A DNA stretch of 64,000 nucleotides, taken from positions 777,828 to 841,827 of the forward strand of contig NZ_KZ454939.1 of NCBI RefSeq assembly GCF_002797355.1, given 5' to 3'. Positions 26,720 through 36,682 of the stretch are shown piece after piece. Both the position numbers and the translations under genes were made by a program. The notes beneath the pieces were generated by a model. The model was not told the DNA's origin. It did no database searches and worked only from the letters and a program-made list of their open reading frames with translations. Each line of letters starts with the position of its first letter. Positions within the stretch are counted from its first letter, which is position 1. Origin of the DNA: Bacillus xiapuensis. GTDB lineage: Bacteria; Bacillota; Bacilli; Bacillales; Domibacillaceae.

Positions 26720-27655
26720 ATGGCGAAGTATTTTGGTAAGAGATTTTTGTATATGCTTTTATCCTTGTTGGTGATTATCACGGCAACCTTTTTTCTGATG
26801 AGGCTGGCGCCTGGGAATCCGTTTACCTCCGAAAAGAAGCTGCCTCCGGAAATTGAAGCGAATTTAAATGCGCATTATGGACTGGATGAACCATGGTATG
26901 TGCAGTACGCAGATTATTTACAGAAAATTGCGGTGTGGGATTTCGGGCCTTCTTTTAAATATAAAGGACAAACGGTGAATGACTTAATCAGTGAAGGCTT
27001 TCCGGTCTCGCTAGTATTAGGATTAGAAGCGATATTTATCGCTTTAGCGCTCGGAGTTTTATTAGGCGTCTTAGCGGCTTTATATCACAATAAATGGCAG
27101 GATTATTTATCCATGATTGTGGCAGTAATCGGGATTTCCGTACCATCATTTATAATGGCGGCCGTTTTGCAATATGTATTTGCGATTAAGCTGCAAGCGC
27201 TGCCGGTCGCACGCTGGGACAGCTTTGCCCATACCATTTTGCCGGCACTGGCTTTAGCAGCAACACCGCTTGCTTTTATAGCCCGCTTAACACGATCCTC
27301 CATGCTTGAGGTGTTGGCCAATGACTATATTAAAACGGCGAAATCGAAAGGATTAAGCCGCGCGGTGATTACTGTCAAGCATGCAATCCGCAATGCGCTG
27401 ATGCCGGTCGTGTCCTATCTGGGGCCGTTATCGGCAGGAATCATCACCGGAAGCTTTGTGATTGAGAAAATTTTCGGTATCCCGGGGCTGGGATCACATT
27501 TTGTCACCAGCATCCAAAACCGTGATTACACAGTCATCATGGGTGTGACGACTTTCTACAGTATTTTGCTTCTTCTCTCTATTTTCATAGTGGATATGAT
27601 TTATGGACTCATTGATCCGAGAATTAAATTAAGAAGCCAGAAGAAGGGGGCGTAA
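26720..27655 (+). CDS. oppB: Oligopeptide ABC transporter permease OppB
   Basis: A 311-residue permease with six hydrophobic segments. The EAA-loop is near [16 protein letters not shown], and the N-terminal [17 protein letters not shown] is typical of DppB/OppB. ATG 26720 lies 6 nt after GGAGGTG; the in-frame ATG at 26705 lies before this site. Heterodimer with OppC. Confidence 0.94.
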   Translation: MAKYFGKRFLYMLLSLLVIITATFFLMRLAPGNPFTSEKKLPPEIEANLNAHYGLDEPWYVQYADYLQKIAVWDFGPSFKYKGQTVNDLISEGFPVSLVLGLEAIFIALALGVLLGVLAALYHNKWQDYLSMIVAVIGISVPSFIMAAVLQYVFAIKLQALPVARWDSFAHTILPALALAATPLAFIARLTRSSMLEVLANDYIKTAKSKGLSRAVITVKHAIRNALMPVVSYLGPLSAGIITGSFVIEKIFGIPGLGSHFVTSIQNRDYTVIMGVTTFYSILLLLSIFIVDMIYGLIDPRIKLRSQKKGA

Positions 27656-27659
27656 ATCT

Positions 27660-28583
27660 ATGAATGTGGTGCCTAATAAGGATAACAGATTTGAAATTGT
27701 CGGACCTCAAGGGGATGCTGCTGAAAAAATTGAAAAACCGAGCATTTCATTTTGGAAGGATACTTGGCTCCGCTTCAAAAAAAATAAACTGGCGATGTTC
27801 GGAGCCGTTCTTCTGGCCATGTTATTATTTATGGCCATCGCCGGACCTTATATGGTCAAATACGATTATGCGACGAATGATTTAATGAACGCCAATCAGC
27901 CTCCTTCCGGTGAACACTGGTTCGGCACAGATGACCTCGGCCGCGATGTCTTTGTCCGCACATGGCAAGGAGCGAGAATTTCCTTGTTTATCGGCATAGC
28001 CGCTGCTTTCATTGACTTAGTGATCGGCATCCTGTGGGGCGGAATCGCCGGCTATAAAGGAGGCCGTGTCGATGAAATCATGATGAGGATTGCAGATATA
28101 TTATATGGAATTCCTAACTTATTAATGATCATTATATTCATGGTTGTTCTTGGCCAGGGACTCGGCACAATGATTTTGGCCATGACGATTACCGGGTGGA
28201 TAAGCATGGCGCGGATTGTTCGCGGACAGGTGCTGCAGCTGAAAAATCAGGAGTTTGTCTTAGCTTCGCGAACATTAGGGGCAAGCGCCAAACGAATTTT
28301 GTTTAAGCATCTGATTCCTAACACGATGGGGCCCATTTTAGTTACCCTTACATTGACGATTCCGACTGCTATTTTTACAGAAGCCTTTCTAAGCTTTTTA
28401 GGATTAGGATTAAACCCTCCGTTAGCCAGCTGGGGAACAATGGCCAATGATGGTTTGTCGGCTCTGGAGTATTATCCGTGGAGATTGTTTTTCCCTGCCA
28501 CCTTTATTTGCTTAACGATATTCGCGTTTAATGTGATCGGAGACGGATTAAGAGATGCTCTTGATCCTCGAATGAGAAAATAG
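27660..28583 (+). CDS. oppC: Oligopeptide ABC transporter permease OppC
   Basis: A 307-residue permease with an N-terminal OppC_N segment (T-W-L-R-F-K-K-N-K-L-A-M-F-G-A-V) and five further hydrophobic segments. F-G-T-D-D-L-G-R-D-V-F is typical of DppC/OppC, as is the EAA region E-F-V-L-A-S-R-T-L-G-A-S. It starts 4 nt after the oppB stop behind AAGGGGGCG. Confidence 0.94.
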   Translation: MNVVPNKDNRFEIVGPQGDAAEKIEKPSISFWKDTWLRFKKNKLAMFGAVLLAMLLFMAIAGPYMVKYDYATNDLMNANQPPSGEHWFGTDDLGRDVFVRTWQGARISLFIGIAAAFIDLVIGILWGGIAGYKGGRVDEIMMRIADILYGIPNLLMIIIFMVVLGQGLGTMILAMTITGWISMARIVRGQVLQLKNQEFVLASRTLGASAKRILFKHLIPNTMGPILVTLTLTIPTAIFTEAFLSFLGLGLNPPLASWGTMANDGLSALEYYPWRLFFPATFICLTIFAFNVIGDGLRDALDPRMRK

Positions 28584-28596
28584 GAGGATGTAATCG

Positions 28597-29661
28597 ATGG
28601 GAAAATTACTGGAAGTCAAAAACTTAGAAGTCGGTTTCAAAACGCATAGCGGCTATGTACAGGCGGTAAGAGGTGTCAGCTTTGACTTGGAAAAGGGCGA
28701 GACGCTGGCCATCGTGGGAGAATCAGGTTCGGGGAAAAGTGTCACCACGCAAGCCATTATGAAGCTGATTCCTATCCCGCCAGGTGAGATCCGCAGCGGG
28801 GAAATTTTGCTTGACGGTGAAGATATTGTGTCTAAAACGCCGAAAGAAATGGAGAAAATTCTTGGCAAAGATATAAGTATGATCTTTCAGGACCCGATGA
28901 CGTCTTTAAACCCAACGATGAAAGTCGGCGCCCAAATTACTGAGGTATTAATAAAGCATAAGGATATGAATAAGGAGCAGGCTCATCAGCGGGCGATTGA
29001 ACTTTTGCAGCTAGTAGGCATTCCCAAGGCGGAAGCGAGGGTGAAACAGTACCCTCATCAATTCTCCGGCGGGATGAGGCAGCGGGTTATGATTGCGATT
29101 GCGCTGGCTGCTAGCCCGAAGCTGCTGATTGCCGATGAACCTACGACAGCGTTAGACGTAACCATTCAGGCGCAGATTCTGGAATTAATGAAGAAATTGA
29201 AGAAAGAAATGGGCTCATCCATTATTTTTATTACCCATGACTTGGGAGTTGTAGCCAATGTCGCAGACCGTGTAGCTGTTATGTATGCCGGACAGATTGT
29301 TGAAATCGGCACGGCTGATGAAATCTTTTATGATCCAAGACATCCATATACATGGGGATTAATGGCTTCCATGCCGAGCTTAGACAGCGTGGAGCAAGAG
29401 GCATTGGAGGCGATTCCCGGAACGCCGCCTGATTTAACAAACCCTCCGGTTGGTGATGCTTTTGCCCCGCGAAATGCCTATGCCATGCAAATCGATTACG
29501 AAGAGGAGCCGCCAATGTTTCAAGTGTCGCCCACCCATTTCGCCAAAACGTGGCTGCTGCATCCGGATGCCCCTAAAGTCGAACCGCCGGAAGCGGTGCG
29601 CAGCATTCAGAAAAAGCTGGCGGGAACCTTTGAGATTCCTGTCATGGTGAAAGGGGAGTAA
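28597..29661 (+). CDS. oppD: Oligopeptide ABC transporter ATPase OppD
   Basis: A 354-residue ATPase. Walker A is G-E-S-G-S-G-K-S, the signature F-S-G-G-M-R-Q-R, Walker [13 protein letters not shown] and the switch His in F-I-T-H-D-L-G-V-V. The C-terminal oligo_HPY extension ([11 protein letters not shown]) is present. It lacks the cysteine cluster common in OppD C-termini. Pairs with OppF. Confidence 0.95.
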   Translation: MGKLLEVKNLEVGFKTHSGYVQAVRGVSFDLEKGETLAIVGESGSGKSVTTQAIMKLIPIPPGEIRSGEILLDGEDIVSKTPKEMEKILGKDISMIFQDPMTSLNPTMKVGAQITEVLIKHKDMNKEQAHQRAIELLQLVGIPKAEARVKQYPHQFSGGMRQRVMIAIALAASPKLLIADEPTTALDVTIQAQILELMKKLKKEMGSSIIFITHDLGVVANVADRVAVMYAGQIVEIGTADEIFYDPRHPYTWGLMASMPSLDSVEQEALEAIPGTPPDLTNPPVGDAFAPRNAYAMQIDYEEEPPMFQVSPTHFAKTWLLHPDAPKVEPPEAVRSIQKKLAGTFEIPVMVKGE

Positions 29662-29666
29662 ACATT

Positions 29667-30617
29667 ATGGAAAAATTGGTTGAAGTGAAAGGGCTGAAGC
29701 AATACTTTCATGCCGGCACGCCGAATGAAGTGCGGGCGGTTGATGATATTTCTTTTGATATTTACAAAGGAGAAACGCTTGGACTTGTTGGAGAATCGGG
29801 ATGCGGCAAGTCGACGACGGGAAGGACGATTATTCGTCTATATGATGCGACGGATGGCGAGGTGCTCTTTGATAACCAAAATGTGCACTCGAAGAAATCG
29901 AAGAAGGAATTGAAAGAACTGCACCGTAAAATGCAAATGATCTTCCAGGATCCGTATGCTTCCTTGAATCCGCGAATGAAGGTATCGGATATCATTGCAG
30001 AAGGAATCGACATTCATGGATTAGCAAAGACCAAGGCCGAACGGATGGAGCGGGTATATAAACTGTTAGAAACCGTCGGGCTGAATCGAGAGCATGCCAA
30101 CCGCTATCCTCATGAATTCTCAGGCGGACAGCGCCAGCGGCTTGGCATTGCCCGCGCTCTCGCTGTGGAGCCTGAATTTATCATTGCCGATGAACCGATT
30201 TCAGCGCTGGATGTATCGATTCAAGCGCAGGTTGTGAACCTCTTGCAAAAGCTGCAAAAGGAAAAAGGACTGACGTATTTATTTATCGCTCATGATTTAT
30301 CGATGGTTAAGTATATTAGCGACCGCATTGGGGTCATGTATTTCGGCAAGCTGGTCGAGCTTGCTCCGAGCGATACATTGTACAAACAGCCTTTGCATCC
30401 ATACACACAATCCCTGCTTTCTGCTATTCCATTTCCTGATCCGGATTATGAGAGAAACCGGGTGCGAAAGGTGTATCATCCCGATGTCCATCAATACGCT
30501 CCAGGTGAAGAGCTCATGATGAGAGAAGTCGCTCCAGGCCATTATGTTTATTGCTCGGAAAGTGAACTGGAGGAGTATCGGGCGAATTATCATCATGATC
30601 TTCAGCTCAGTAAATAA
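29667..30617 (+). CDS. oppF: Oligopeptide ABC transporter ATPase OppF
   Basis: A 316-residue ATPase with Walker [10 protein letters not shown], signature F-S-G-G-Q-R-Q-R, Walker [13 protein letters not shown], and the C-terminal [12 protein letters not shown]. It begins 5 nt after oppD and closes the operon. The end Y-R-A-N-Y-H-H-D-L is typical of Bacillus OppF. Confidence 0.95.
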   Translation: MEKLVEVKGLKQYFHAGTPNEVRAVDDISFDIYKGETLGLVGESGCGKSTTGRTIIRLYDATDGEVLFDNQNVHSKKSKKELKELHRKMQMIFQDPYASLNPRMKVSDIIAEGIDIHGLAKTKAERMERVYKLLETVGLNREHANRYPHEFSGGQRQRLGIARALAVEPEFIIADEPISALDVSIQAQVVNLLQKLQKEKGLTYLFIAHDLSMVKYISDRIGVMYFGKLVELAPSDTLYKQPLHPYTQSLLSAIPFPDPDYERNRVRKVYHPDVHQYAPGEELMMREVAPGHYVYCSESELEEYRANYHHDLQLSK

Positions 30618-30621
30618 AGTT

Positions 30622-30773
30622 TTTATCTCTTTCTGAGGAAAAGAAGAACAAAGGCAGCGCCCCAACGGCCGGCTGCAATGTCTGTGTGGCCTGCCTCGTG
30701 CAGGTCCAAACAGATCGGGTATTGATTTCATGCTTTAATTTTTCTTTCCCGTCCGCATTCTTATGGTAGGGGC
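30622..30773 (+). repeat. Dispersed structured repeat, copy 3
   Basis: Forward copy with GAGGAAAAGAAGAACAAAGG, the hairpin GCCTGC-ctc-GTGCAGG, then TCCAAACAGATCGGG and a C-rich end with CCGCATTCTTATGGTAGGGG. It lies directly after oppF and before the operon terminator. Confidence 0.65.
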
Positions 30774-30794
30774 CTTATATGCGGGAAAGAAAAG

Positions 30795-30838
30795 AAGCCG
30801 GATGAAGCAGGCTAAGTGCCTGTTTCATCCGGCTTTTT
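30795..30838. terminator. Terminator after oppABCDF
   Basis: AAGCCGGATGAAGCAGGC pairs with GCCTGTTTCATCCGGCTT, followed by TTTT. A minus-strand open frame of 78 codons (30812-31048) ends inside it but has no credible ribosome binding site. The remaining sequence to 31148 shows nothing else I can identify. Confidence 0.9.
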
Positions 30839-31148
30839 CGATTTGGCTGCAGGAGATTTGAAGATTTGTTCAGCTGCTGCTTCGCCTGTCTTTATTCGGA
30901 GGTGGATTGCCTGCATTCTCTGAGAAGGCTGCCGAGCATAACATCCGAAGCAAAGAATAGATATACTAAATGAAGCCATTTTCTGTGCGGTCAGCAGCAA
31001 AAAAACGGCATTTAGGCGTTTAAAATGAAAAAATAGGGGAAAATACAATTGGCTGGCTGTTTTAAAAGCATTTTCCCCCTTATCCCCGCCTGCTGCCGCT
31101 GCCTGCCCACTTTACCTGAATGAAGCACAAACGAAGGAGATGATGCGA

Positions 31149-31724
31149 ATGCATTGGTATGAAAAATTGAATCAATATTTTCCGATTGAAGAAATGAAAT
31201 CGCAAGAACATATGGAAGTGCTTTTAAAAGAGCGCAGCGATGTATACCATAAAGATGAGGGGCCGAATCATGTCCTCATTTATGTTGAATTTGACGAGTT
31301 TTTATTTATTGATTACTTGTTTGTCTCCAAGCACGCTCGGGGGCAGGGGCTGGGGCATCAGCTTATTGAAAAGTTAAAGAAAAAAGACAAACCCATTATT
31401 TTGGAAGTCGAACCGATTAATTATGAGGATACAGATACGGAGAAAAGGCTGAATTTCTATGCGCGCGAAGGTTTTGAGCACGCTTCAAGCATCGGCTACC
31501 GCCGCCGTTCGCTGGCGACAAATGAAGTGAATCACATGGAAATTTTGTATTGGTCTCCCAACCATGAATCAGAAGAAAAGATATATGAGAGCATGGTGAA
31601 AACATATCATCATATTCATAAATATAAAGATGAAGAAATGTACGGCGCAGCGTTTGATCCGGTTGATCAAGTGCTGTCGTTTGGAGAAAATCAGAAAGAG
31701 GATATTCTGAAAAAATTAAATTGA
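31149..31724 (+). CDS. yjbC: YjbC, GNAT-family acetyltransferase
   Basis: A 191-residue protein with a GNAT core. The acetyl-CoA loop is V-S-K-H-A-R-G-Q-G-L-G-H-Q-L-I-E (about residues 60-75), between strands F-L-F-I-D-Y-L-F and P-I-I-L-E-V-E-P. ATG 31149 lies 8 nt after AAGGAG; in-frame ATG at 31140 overlaps that site. In B. subtilis yjbC precedes spx and is cotranscribed with it from an upstream stress promoter. Substrate unknown. Confidence 0.9.
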   Translation: MHWYEKLNQYFPIEEMKSQEHMEVLLKERSDVYHKDEGPNHVLIYVEFDEFLFIDYLFVSKHARGQGLGHQLIEKLKKKDKPIILEVEPINYEDTDTEKRLNFYAREGFEHASSIGYRRRSLATNEVNHMEILYWSPNHESEEKIYESMVKTYHHIHKYKDEEMYGAAFDPVDQVLSFGENQKEDILKKLN

Positions 31725-31849
31725 CGCAGCTTACAAGCGCATGAAAAAATACCAAAAAAAGGTTTGGTTTGCTGAAAATCCGGGTAAATATTCACTAAAG
31801 AGCATAAGCGAAGTTTCATCTTTATTATTACAAAGTAATGAAAAGTATG

Positions 31850-31877
31850 TTCATGTCTAATGCGTTCATGGTATAAT
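31850..31877 (+). promoter_or_regulatory. spx promoter
   Basis: TTCATG (31850-31855) and TATAAT (31872-31877) are 16 nt apart, about 115 nt before the spx start, giving a long 5' leader. In B. subtilis spx has several promoters, including one between yjbC and spx under PerR and YodB; no such operator could be confirmed by eye. Confidence 0.55.
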
Positions 31878-31990
31878 ACATACCGTAGCCGGATATTTGA
31901 TTTTTTATCAAATTGATGTCTTCTGTAATGAAGGTTCCTCATGATAAACAACAGGTATCATATTTTATTTTTAAGGAGTGTGATTGAGGA

Positions 31991-32386
31991 ATGGTTACAC
32001 TATATACTTCACCTAGTTGTACTTCCTGCCGTAAAGCGAAAGCTTGGTTAGAAGAACACGAAATCCCTTATGTTGAAAGAAATATTTTTTCCGAGCCTTT
32101 GAGCATCGAAGAAATTAAGGAAATATTGAGAATGACTGAAGATGGCACGGACGAAATCATTTCCACCCGCTCGAAGATCTTCCAAAAGTTAAATGTGGAT
32201 CTCGAGACACTGCCGCTTCAAAATTTGTTTGAATTAATTCAAAATAATCCTGGATTGCTTCGCCGTCCGATTATTATGGATGAGAAACGATTGCAAGTCG
32301 GCTATAACGAGGATGAAATTCGTCGATTCCTTCCAAGAAAAGTCCGCACATTCCAATTATTGGAAGCGCAGCGGTTGGTCAACTAA
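31991..32386 (+). CDS. spx: Transcriptional regulator Spx
   Basis: A 131-residue ArsC-fold protein with the redox switch C10-T-S-C13 in [11 protein letters not shown]. It binds the RNA polymerase alpha subunit (family knowledge, via Gly52 region) and turns on thiol-stress genes. The C-terminus [16 protein letters not shown] is the YjbH/ClpXP-recognised tail. Its proteolysis adaptor SpxH is encoded at 39443-40303. The start follows AAGGAGTG. Confidence 0.97.
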   Translation: MVTLYTSPSCTSCRKAKAWLEEHEIPYVERNIFSEPLSIEEIKEILRMTEDGTDEIISTRSKIFQKLNVDLETLPLQNLFELIQNNPGLLRRPIIMDEKRLQVGYNEDEIRRFLPRKVRTFQLLEAQRLVN

Positions 32387-32395
32387 AAAGTATAG

Positions 32396-32430
32396 AAACC
32401 TTCATACAGAAGTATGGAGGTTTTTTATTT
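32396..32430 (+). terminator. Terminator of spx
   Basis: AAACCTTCATA pairs with TATGGAGGTTT around CAGAAG, then TTTTTATTT. Confidence 0.85.
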
Positions 32431-32452
32431 AACTTCCCTCCGAAAGAAGTCC

Positions 32453-32607
32453 TTCACTTCTAAAGGGAAAGATGGCGGCCGCTTAGCTGTAAGAGTTCTT
32501 GCAGCGAGAGAGATAGCTCGGCCTGTTCTCGTTGGCAGCTTAAAGCAGCGGTAAGTCGGGAGGCCACGCTTCCAAAGTGGTTTGATTTTAAGCTACGGGC
32601 AGTTCAC
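32453..32607. mobile_element. Possible IS200/IS605-type mini-element (about 150 bp)
   Basis: TTCAC occurs at 32453-32457 and again at 32603-32607, and the sequence between has no gene. The right part contains a hairpin CCACGCTT/AAGTGG (32563-32580) followed by TTTGATTTTAAGCTACGGGC, which looks like the right end of an IS1341/IS605-group element; the left part has a GCGGCCGC palindrome. IS200/IS605 elements insert next to a short fixed pentamer, and TTCAC is one such site in Bacilli (recalled). No tnpA or tnpB remains, so this would be a non-autonomous derivative. Confidence 0.45.
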
Positions 32608-32811
32608 TATGTTCATCCCTTGCAACTTGAGGCAGATTGAGTTAGAATGGCCGGACAAACGTAAAATTTTCATAATCTTTATGTTTTCATTTAGGGCTTA
32701 TATGTCATACAATAGAATAAGGTAAATGAATACCAGCAAGCCATTCTGGGAATTGCCTAATAATAAGGGGGATGACCCTCAGGTACCCTTAGACGGAAGG
32801 GAGAGGTAGTT

Positions 32812-33468
32812 ATGGAAATCGAACGCATTAATGACCATACTGTTAAGTTTTACATTTCTTACATTGATATAGAGGAGAGAGGCTTTGACCGCGATGAGAT
32901 TTGGTATAATCGCGAGCGCAGCGAGGAGCTTTTTTGGGACATGATGGAGGAAGTCCACGATGAAGAGGACTTTACCGTTGATGGCCCGCTTTGGATTCAG
33001 GTCCAAGCCTTGGATAAAGGGCTAGAAATTTTAGTTACACAAGCAAATTTAACGAAGGATGGACAACGCATTGAACTGCCGCTTCCTGGCGATAAATACC
33101 GGGATTTTCCGGTGGAGGACCGTTTAGAGGAATTGCTGGATGAACATTTCAATGATGATGAGGAAGAGGCGGATGAGTCGCCATTGGAGTTTCTGCTTGC
33201 GTTTCGCGACTTTGAAGATTTGATTCACTTGAGCAAACGTTCTGATTTAACTGGATTCAGCACGCAGCTGTACTCCATGGATCATATATATTATTTATAC
33301 GTTGAGTTCCCTGATGATCACTTTGATGAAGAGGATATAGAGAATAAGCTGAGTATACTCCTTGAATTCGCACATGAATCCAACAAGAGCATCCACATGC
33401 TTCAGGAATATGGAAAATGTGTGATGGAGCGGGATGTTTTCTCGACGGTTCGTCAATATTTCCATTAA
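32812..33468 (+). CDS. mecA: Adaptor protein MecA
   Basis: A 218-residue acidic protein that targets ComK (and others) to ClpCP. The N-terminal substrate domain begins M-E-I-E-R-I-N-D-H-T-V-K-F-Y-I-S-Y-I-D-I-E-E-R-G-F; a very acidic linker (D-D-E-E-E-A-D-E) follows near 120-125, and the C-terminal ClpC-binding domain has F-A-H-E-S and G-K-C-V-M-E. The start follows GGGAGAGG. As in B. subtilis it lies between spx and coiA. Confidence 0.95.
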   Translation: MEIERINDHTVKFYISYIDIEERGFDRDEIWYNRERSEELFWDMMEEVHDEEDFTVDGPLWIQVQALDKGLEILVTQANLTKDGQRIELPLPGDKYRDFPVEDRLEELLDEHFNDDEEEADESPLEFLLAFRDFEDLIHLSKRSDLTGFSTQLYSMDHIYYLYVEFPDDHFDEEDIENKLSILLEFAHESNKSIHMLQEYGKCVMERDVFSTVRQYFH

Positions 33469-33475
33469 TTCTATT

Positions 33476-33510
33476 GCGCTGATTCCATTCTGGAATCGGC
33501 GCTTTTTTAT
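33476..33510 (+). terminator. Terminator of mecA
   Basis: GCGC-tg-GATTCCA pairs with TGGAATC-g-GCGC around TTC, followed by TTTTTTATT. Confidence 0.88.
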
Positions 33511-33562
33511 TGGCAAAGCAGCCTTTTTCCATTGAAACAGGGTATAATAAACAGCAAGGGAT

Positions 33563-33722
33563 TCTTTCATCTCATGCTGATGAAAAGCAGAACACAGGCT
33601 GTCAGCTCAGCGCTCTGCTCCAGCGCCTTTGTGATCTGCACCGAGCCTGCAGGAGCCGTGATTTCCCGCTTAGACTTTTTGGTTCAAGTCCTGCGGCAGA
33701 TTGCATTCAGGAGAAAGGGAAG
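33563..33722 (+). repeat. Dispersed structured repeat, copy 4
   Basis: Forward copy: CTTTCATCTCATGCTGATG, AAAAGCAGAACACAGGCTG, a CTGCA...TGCAGG hairpin, then CCCGCTTAGACTTTTTGGTTC and GCATTCAGGAGAAAGGG. It is free of stops in the cls reading frame, which makes cls look 90 codons longer than it is. Confidence 0.65.
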
Positions 33723-33801
33723 CAAAGCAATTGGAGGCTTTTGCAAGGTTTGCCGCTCTGTCATACAGGGTGCCATTGTTAGAGAGGGTAAGGTGCTATA
33801 T

Positions 33802-35316
33802 ATGAAAAACACGATTAAAGTACTGATTTTTATCAGCGCTTTATTATTTATTTATTTTTTATGGTTCGATCAATACATAGATGGACTGCTGAAATATACG
33901 AGTCTGTTTCTTACCTTGTCCGTGATGATTATTAGTTTTTCAATTTTCTTTCAGAACCGGCAGCCGACTCAGACCATTACTTGGCTGGTCGTGCTCGGAG
34001 CTTTTCCTCTGTTTGGCTTCATTTTTTACTTGCTTTTTGGGAGGAATTATCGCAAGGAGCGGATGTTTAAGAAGAAATATATTCTTGATAAAAAGTCTTA
34101 TCAGCAATATAAATTCTCCCACTCCAAGGAAGATTTGAAGCGGCACTTCAAAAAATACGGGAAGCATACGGTTTATCCTCTTGCGGAGAGGCTCGGCAGC
34201 AGCGGGATTTCCTTCCATACGGAGACTAGGGTACTGACGAATGGCGAGGCAACTTTTTCAGCTATTAAAGAAGAATTAAAAAAAGCAAAGCATCATATTC
34301 ATTTGGAATATTATATCGTACGCTCCGATGGAATCGGCAATGAGATCAAAGACATATTGATCGAGAAAGCGAAGAGCGGTGTGAAAGTTCGTTTTTTATT
34401 TGATGCTGTCGGCTCCTGGACCTTGCCGAAAGCATACATAGAGGAAATGCGTTCGGCGGGGATAGAGATGATTTCGTTTGGACCGGTGAAGCTGCCGATA
34501 TTAAACAACAAATTTAACTTTAGAAATCACCGCAAGATTATTGTCGTAGATGGAAAGGTTGGGTTTGTCGGCGGCTTGAATATTGGGGATGAGTATTTAG
34601 GCAAAGCCGCGCATATCGGCTTTTGGCGCGACACTCATTTGTACGTCAAAGGTGAGGCCGTCCGCACGCTGCAATTAATCTTTCTGCAGGATTGGTATTA
34701 TATGACGAATGACAGCTTTATTACGCCGGGTTATTTAACGCCGGAGCCAAAGAACGAAGTGAAAAGAACAGGCGGCGTTCAAATGATCGCCGGCGGTCCT
34801 GACAATGAATGGAGCGTCATTAAAAATATATTCTTTTCGATGATTGCCCAGGCCGAGGAATTTGTATGGATTGCAACTCCTTATTTTATTCCGGACGATG
34901 ACATTTTATCTGCGCTGAAGATAGCGGCATTGAGCGGAATCGATGTCAGGCTGCTCGTGCCTAGCCGGCCGGATAAACATATTGTATTTCATGCTTCCCG
35001 CTCCTATTTTCCTGAGCTGCTGGAAGCGGGAGCGCGGATTTTCGAGTATAATAAGGGGTTTATGCACAGTAAGTTTATCATTGTAGACGGCGAAATTGCG
35101 TCGATCGGCACAGCGAACATGGATATGAGAAGCTTCCATTTAAACTTTGAAGTGAATGCTTTTTTATACCACACAGAGAGCATAGAATCATTAGTAAAGG
35201 ATTTCACCAACGATATACGCGAATCGACTGAATTGACGGTTGATGACTTTCGCAGCCGGCCCATCGGTTACCGCTTGCTGGAATCGACCTCCCGCTTGCT
35301 CTCGCCGCTGCTCTGA
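33802..35316 (+). CDS. cls: Cardiolipin synthase
   Basis: A 504-residue phospholipase D-type enzyme that joins two phosphatidylglycerols. The start ATG 33802 follows TAAGGTG and gives the usual N-terminus (M-K-N-T-I-K-V-L-I-F-I) with two membrane helices. The frame stays open 270 nt further upstream only because it crosses repeat copy 4. HKD motif 1 is N-H-R-K-I-I-V-V-D-G (about 240-249). HKD motif 2 is M-H-S-K-F-I-I-V-D-G (about 420-429). C-terminus S-R-L-L-S-P-L-L is typical. It is inserted between mecA and coiA, which are neighbours in B. subtilis. Confidence 0.94.
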   Translation: MKNTIKVLIFISALLFIYFLWFDQYIDGLLKYTSLFLTLSVMIISFSIFFQNRQPTQTITWLVVLGAFPLFGFIFYLLFGRNYRKERMFKKKYILDKKSYQQYKFSHSKEDLKRHFKKYGKHTVYPLAERLGSSGISFHTETRVLTNGEATFSAIKEELKKAKHHIHLEYYIVRSDGIGNEIKDILIEKAKSGVKVRFLFDAVGSWTLPKAYIEEMRSAGIEMISFGPVKLPILNNKFNFRNHRKIIVVDGKVGFVGGLNIGDEYLGKAAHIGFWRDTHLYVKGEAVRTLQLIFLQDWYYMTNDSFITPGYLTPEPKNEVKRTGGVQMIAGGPDNEWSVIKNIFFSMIAQAEEFVWIATPYFIPDDDILSALKIAALSGIDVRLLVPSRPDKHIVFHASRSYFPELLEAGARIFEYNKGFMHSKFIIVDGEIASIGTANMDMRSFHLNFEVNAFLYHTESIESLVKDFTNDIRESTELTVDDFRSRPIGYRLLESTSRLLSPLL

Positions 35317-35330
35317 TTTGAAACTAAACA

Positions 35331-35388
35331 ATGAAGAACAGATCCCTTGCTTTTTCAAAAGCAGAAGGGAGCCTGTTCTCTTTTTTTA
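35331..35388 (+). terminator. Terminator of cls
   Basis: GAACAGATCCCTTGCTTTT pairs imperfectly with AAAGCAGAAGGGAGCCTGTTC, followed by TCTTTTTTT. Confidence 0.85.
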
Positions 35389-35476
35389 GTTTGGAAAAAG
35401 ATGGTTTTCCCTTTTTTAGCAGGATTCGTCGGCTGTTGAAGCGAATAAATGTAATAAACAAGAAAGGGGTGGAGCT

Positions 35477-36622
35477 ATGCTCATGGCGTTAGACCAGCAG
35501 GGAACAGTAATCAATCTGGCGAAAAAAATACCGCGCCAAAGGCTTATGGAGCTGAAGCAATCTTCTTTTTATTGTCCGCAATGCCGCCAGCGCGTCATGC
35601 TGAAAGCCGGAACGATGAAAATTCCTCACTTTGCCCATCGGCCGTCCTCATCCTGCCGCTCGTTTTCCGAAAATGAATCCGAGAGACATTTGAAGGGAAA
35701 GGCCGATTTATATCGTTGGCTCAGCCGCTTTGGAGAAGCGCAGCTTGAGGCATTTTTGCCGGAAATTTGCCAGCGTCCAGACTTGCTGGCAAAGGGAAAA
35801 GTAGCGGTGGAATTTCAATGCTCGTCTATTTCTTCGGACGTATTTTCCGCCAGAACACAAGGATATCAGCGTCATCAGTATGTTCCGTTTTGGATTTACG
35901 GAGGGGCGCCCGTGGTCAGATACGGAGAGTTTTTTCGTTTTACCGCGTTTCAGCGGCTGTTTTTTCAGTATACACCCGCATTTGGATTTTGGTTTCTGGC
36001 CTATTGCCCCAAAAGGGAAGAATTCACATTCTACTCTCATTTGACCCCTTACTCCACTTCGCTTTATTTAGCTTCTGTACAAGTAATGCCCCGCCGGCAC
36101 GCATCCTTTCCTCCATCCTTTTCACCGCATGCAGCACCCCCTGCCTTCTCGCTGTCACATTGGCTTAAACAAAAGAATGCATGGATTCAAAAGCAGCTGT
36201 ATTACAAGCAGGGCATTCAGCACCCTTTGATGAAGGCAGTGTATCAAATGGGAGGGAATCCTTTCCTGCTGCCTGAGTGGCTCGGTGTTCCCGTTCGTTA
36301 TATGGCTTTATTGAAAAACCATCCGCTGGAATGGCAGTTTTATTTATGGAAGGAGCTTTTTTTGCATACACTAGAGCCTAGTACAGAACAAGCTGTGACA
36401 GTGCTCGAAAAACAAATCTCAAAAGGGAGGCTGGAGCTGAATACTTTTCCGCTGATATCTCCGCTTAGGCTGCATCATTTAGCAGAAGCGTATATAAATT
36501 TATGGAAGACAGCCGGCCATCGAAGCTTAAAGGGCGCCGCGCATATGTATGAACAAATGAAGAGAGAGAAAAGACTGGCCGAGGTATACGGCGAAATGAT
36601 AAGAAATCAGCTTTTTCTTTGA
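35477..36622 (+). CDS. coiA: Competence protein CoiA
   Basis: A 381-residue protein. The N-terminal zinc-finger-like part has Y-C-P-Q-C-R-Q-R-V and H-F-A-H. A nuclease-like domain follows, with E-S-E-R-H-L-K-G-K near residues 57-65 and V-A-V-E-F-Q-C-S-S near 110, the pattern of a PD-(D/E)xK fold. The C-terminus is helical. CoiA is needed for transformation in B. subtilis and streptococci. Start ATG 35477 (or 35483) follows AGAAAGGGGTGGAG. The window also carries med, comZ and mecA, all competence-related. Confidence 0.93.
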   Translation: MLMALDQQGTVINLAKKIPRQRLMELKQSSFYCPQCRQRVMLKAGTMKIPHFAHRPSSSCRSFSENESERHLKGKADLYRWLSRFGEAQLEAFLPEICQRPDLLAKGKVAVEFQCSSISSDVFSARTQGYQRHQYVPFWIYGGAPVVRYGEFFRFTAFQRLFFQYTPAFGFWFLAYCPKREEFTFYSHLTPYSTSLYLASVQVMPRRHASFPPSFSPHAAPPAFSLSHWLKQKNAWIQKQLYYKQGIQHPLMKAVYQMGGNPFLLPEWLGVPVRYMALLKNHPLEWQFYLWKELFLHTLEPSTEQAVTVLEKQISKGRLELNTFPLISPLRLHHLAEAYINLWKTAGHRSLKGAAHMYEQMKREKRLAEVYGEMIRNQLFL

Positions 36623-36682
36623 ATTTCACCGGTTGTCATACTATGATTAGAAAGAGAAATATTGGATACAGGAGGGCTTCCT

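Noticed and set aside
30812-31048. Minus-strand ORF of 78 codons after oppF
   Set aside because: Its stop codon lies inside a terminator stem and no start has a credible ribosome binding site. A short relic cannot be excluded, but I cannot support a gene.
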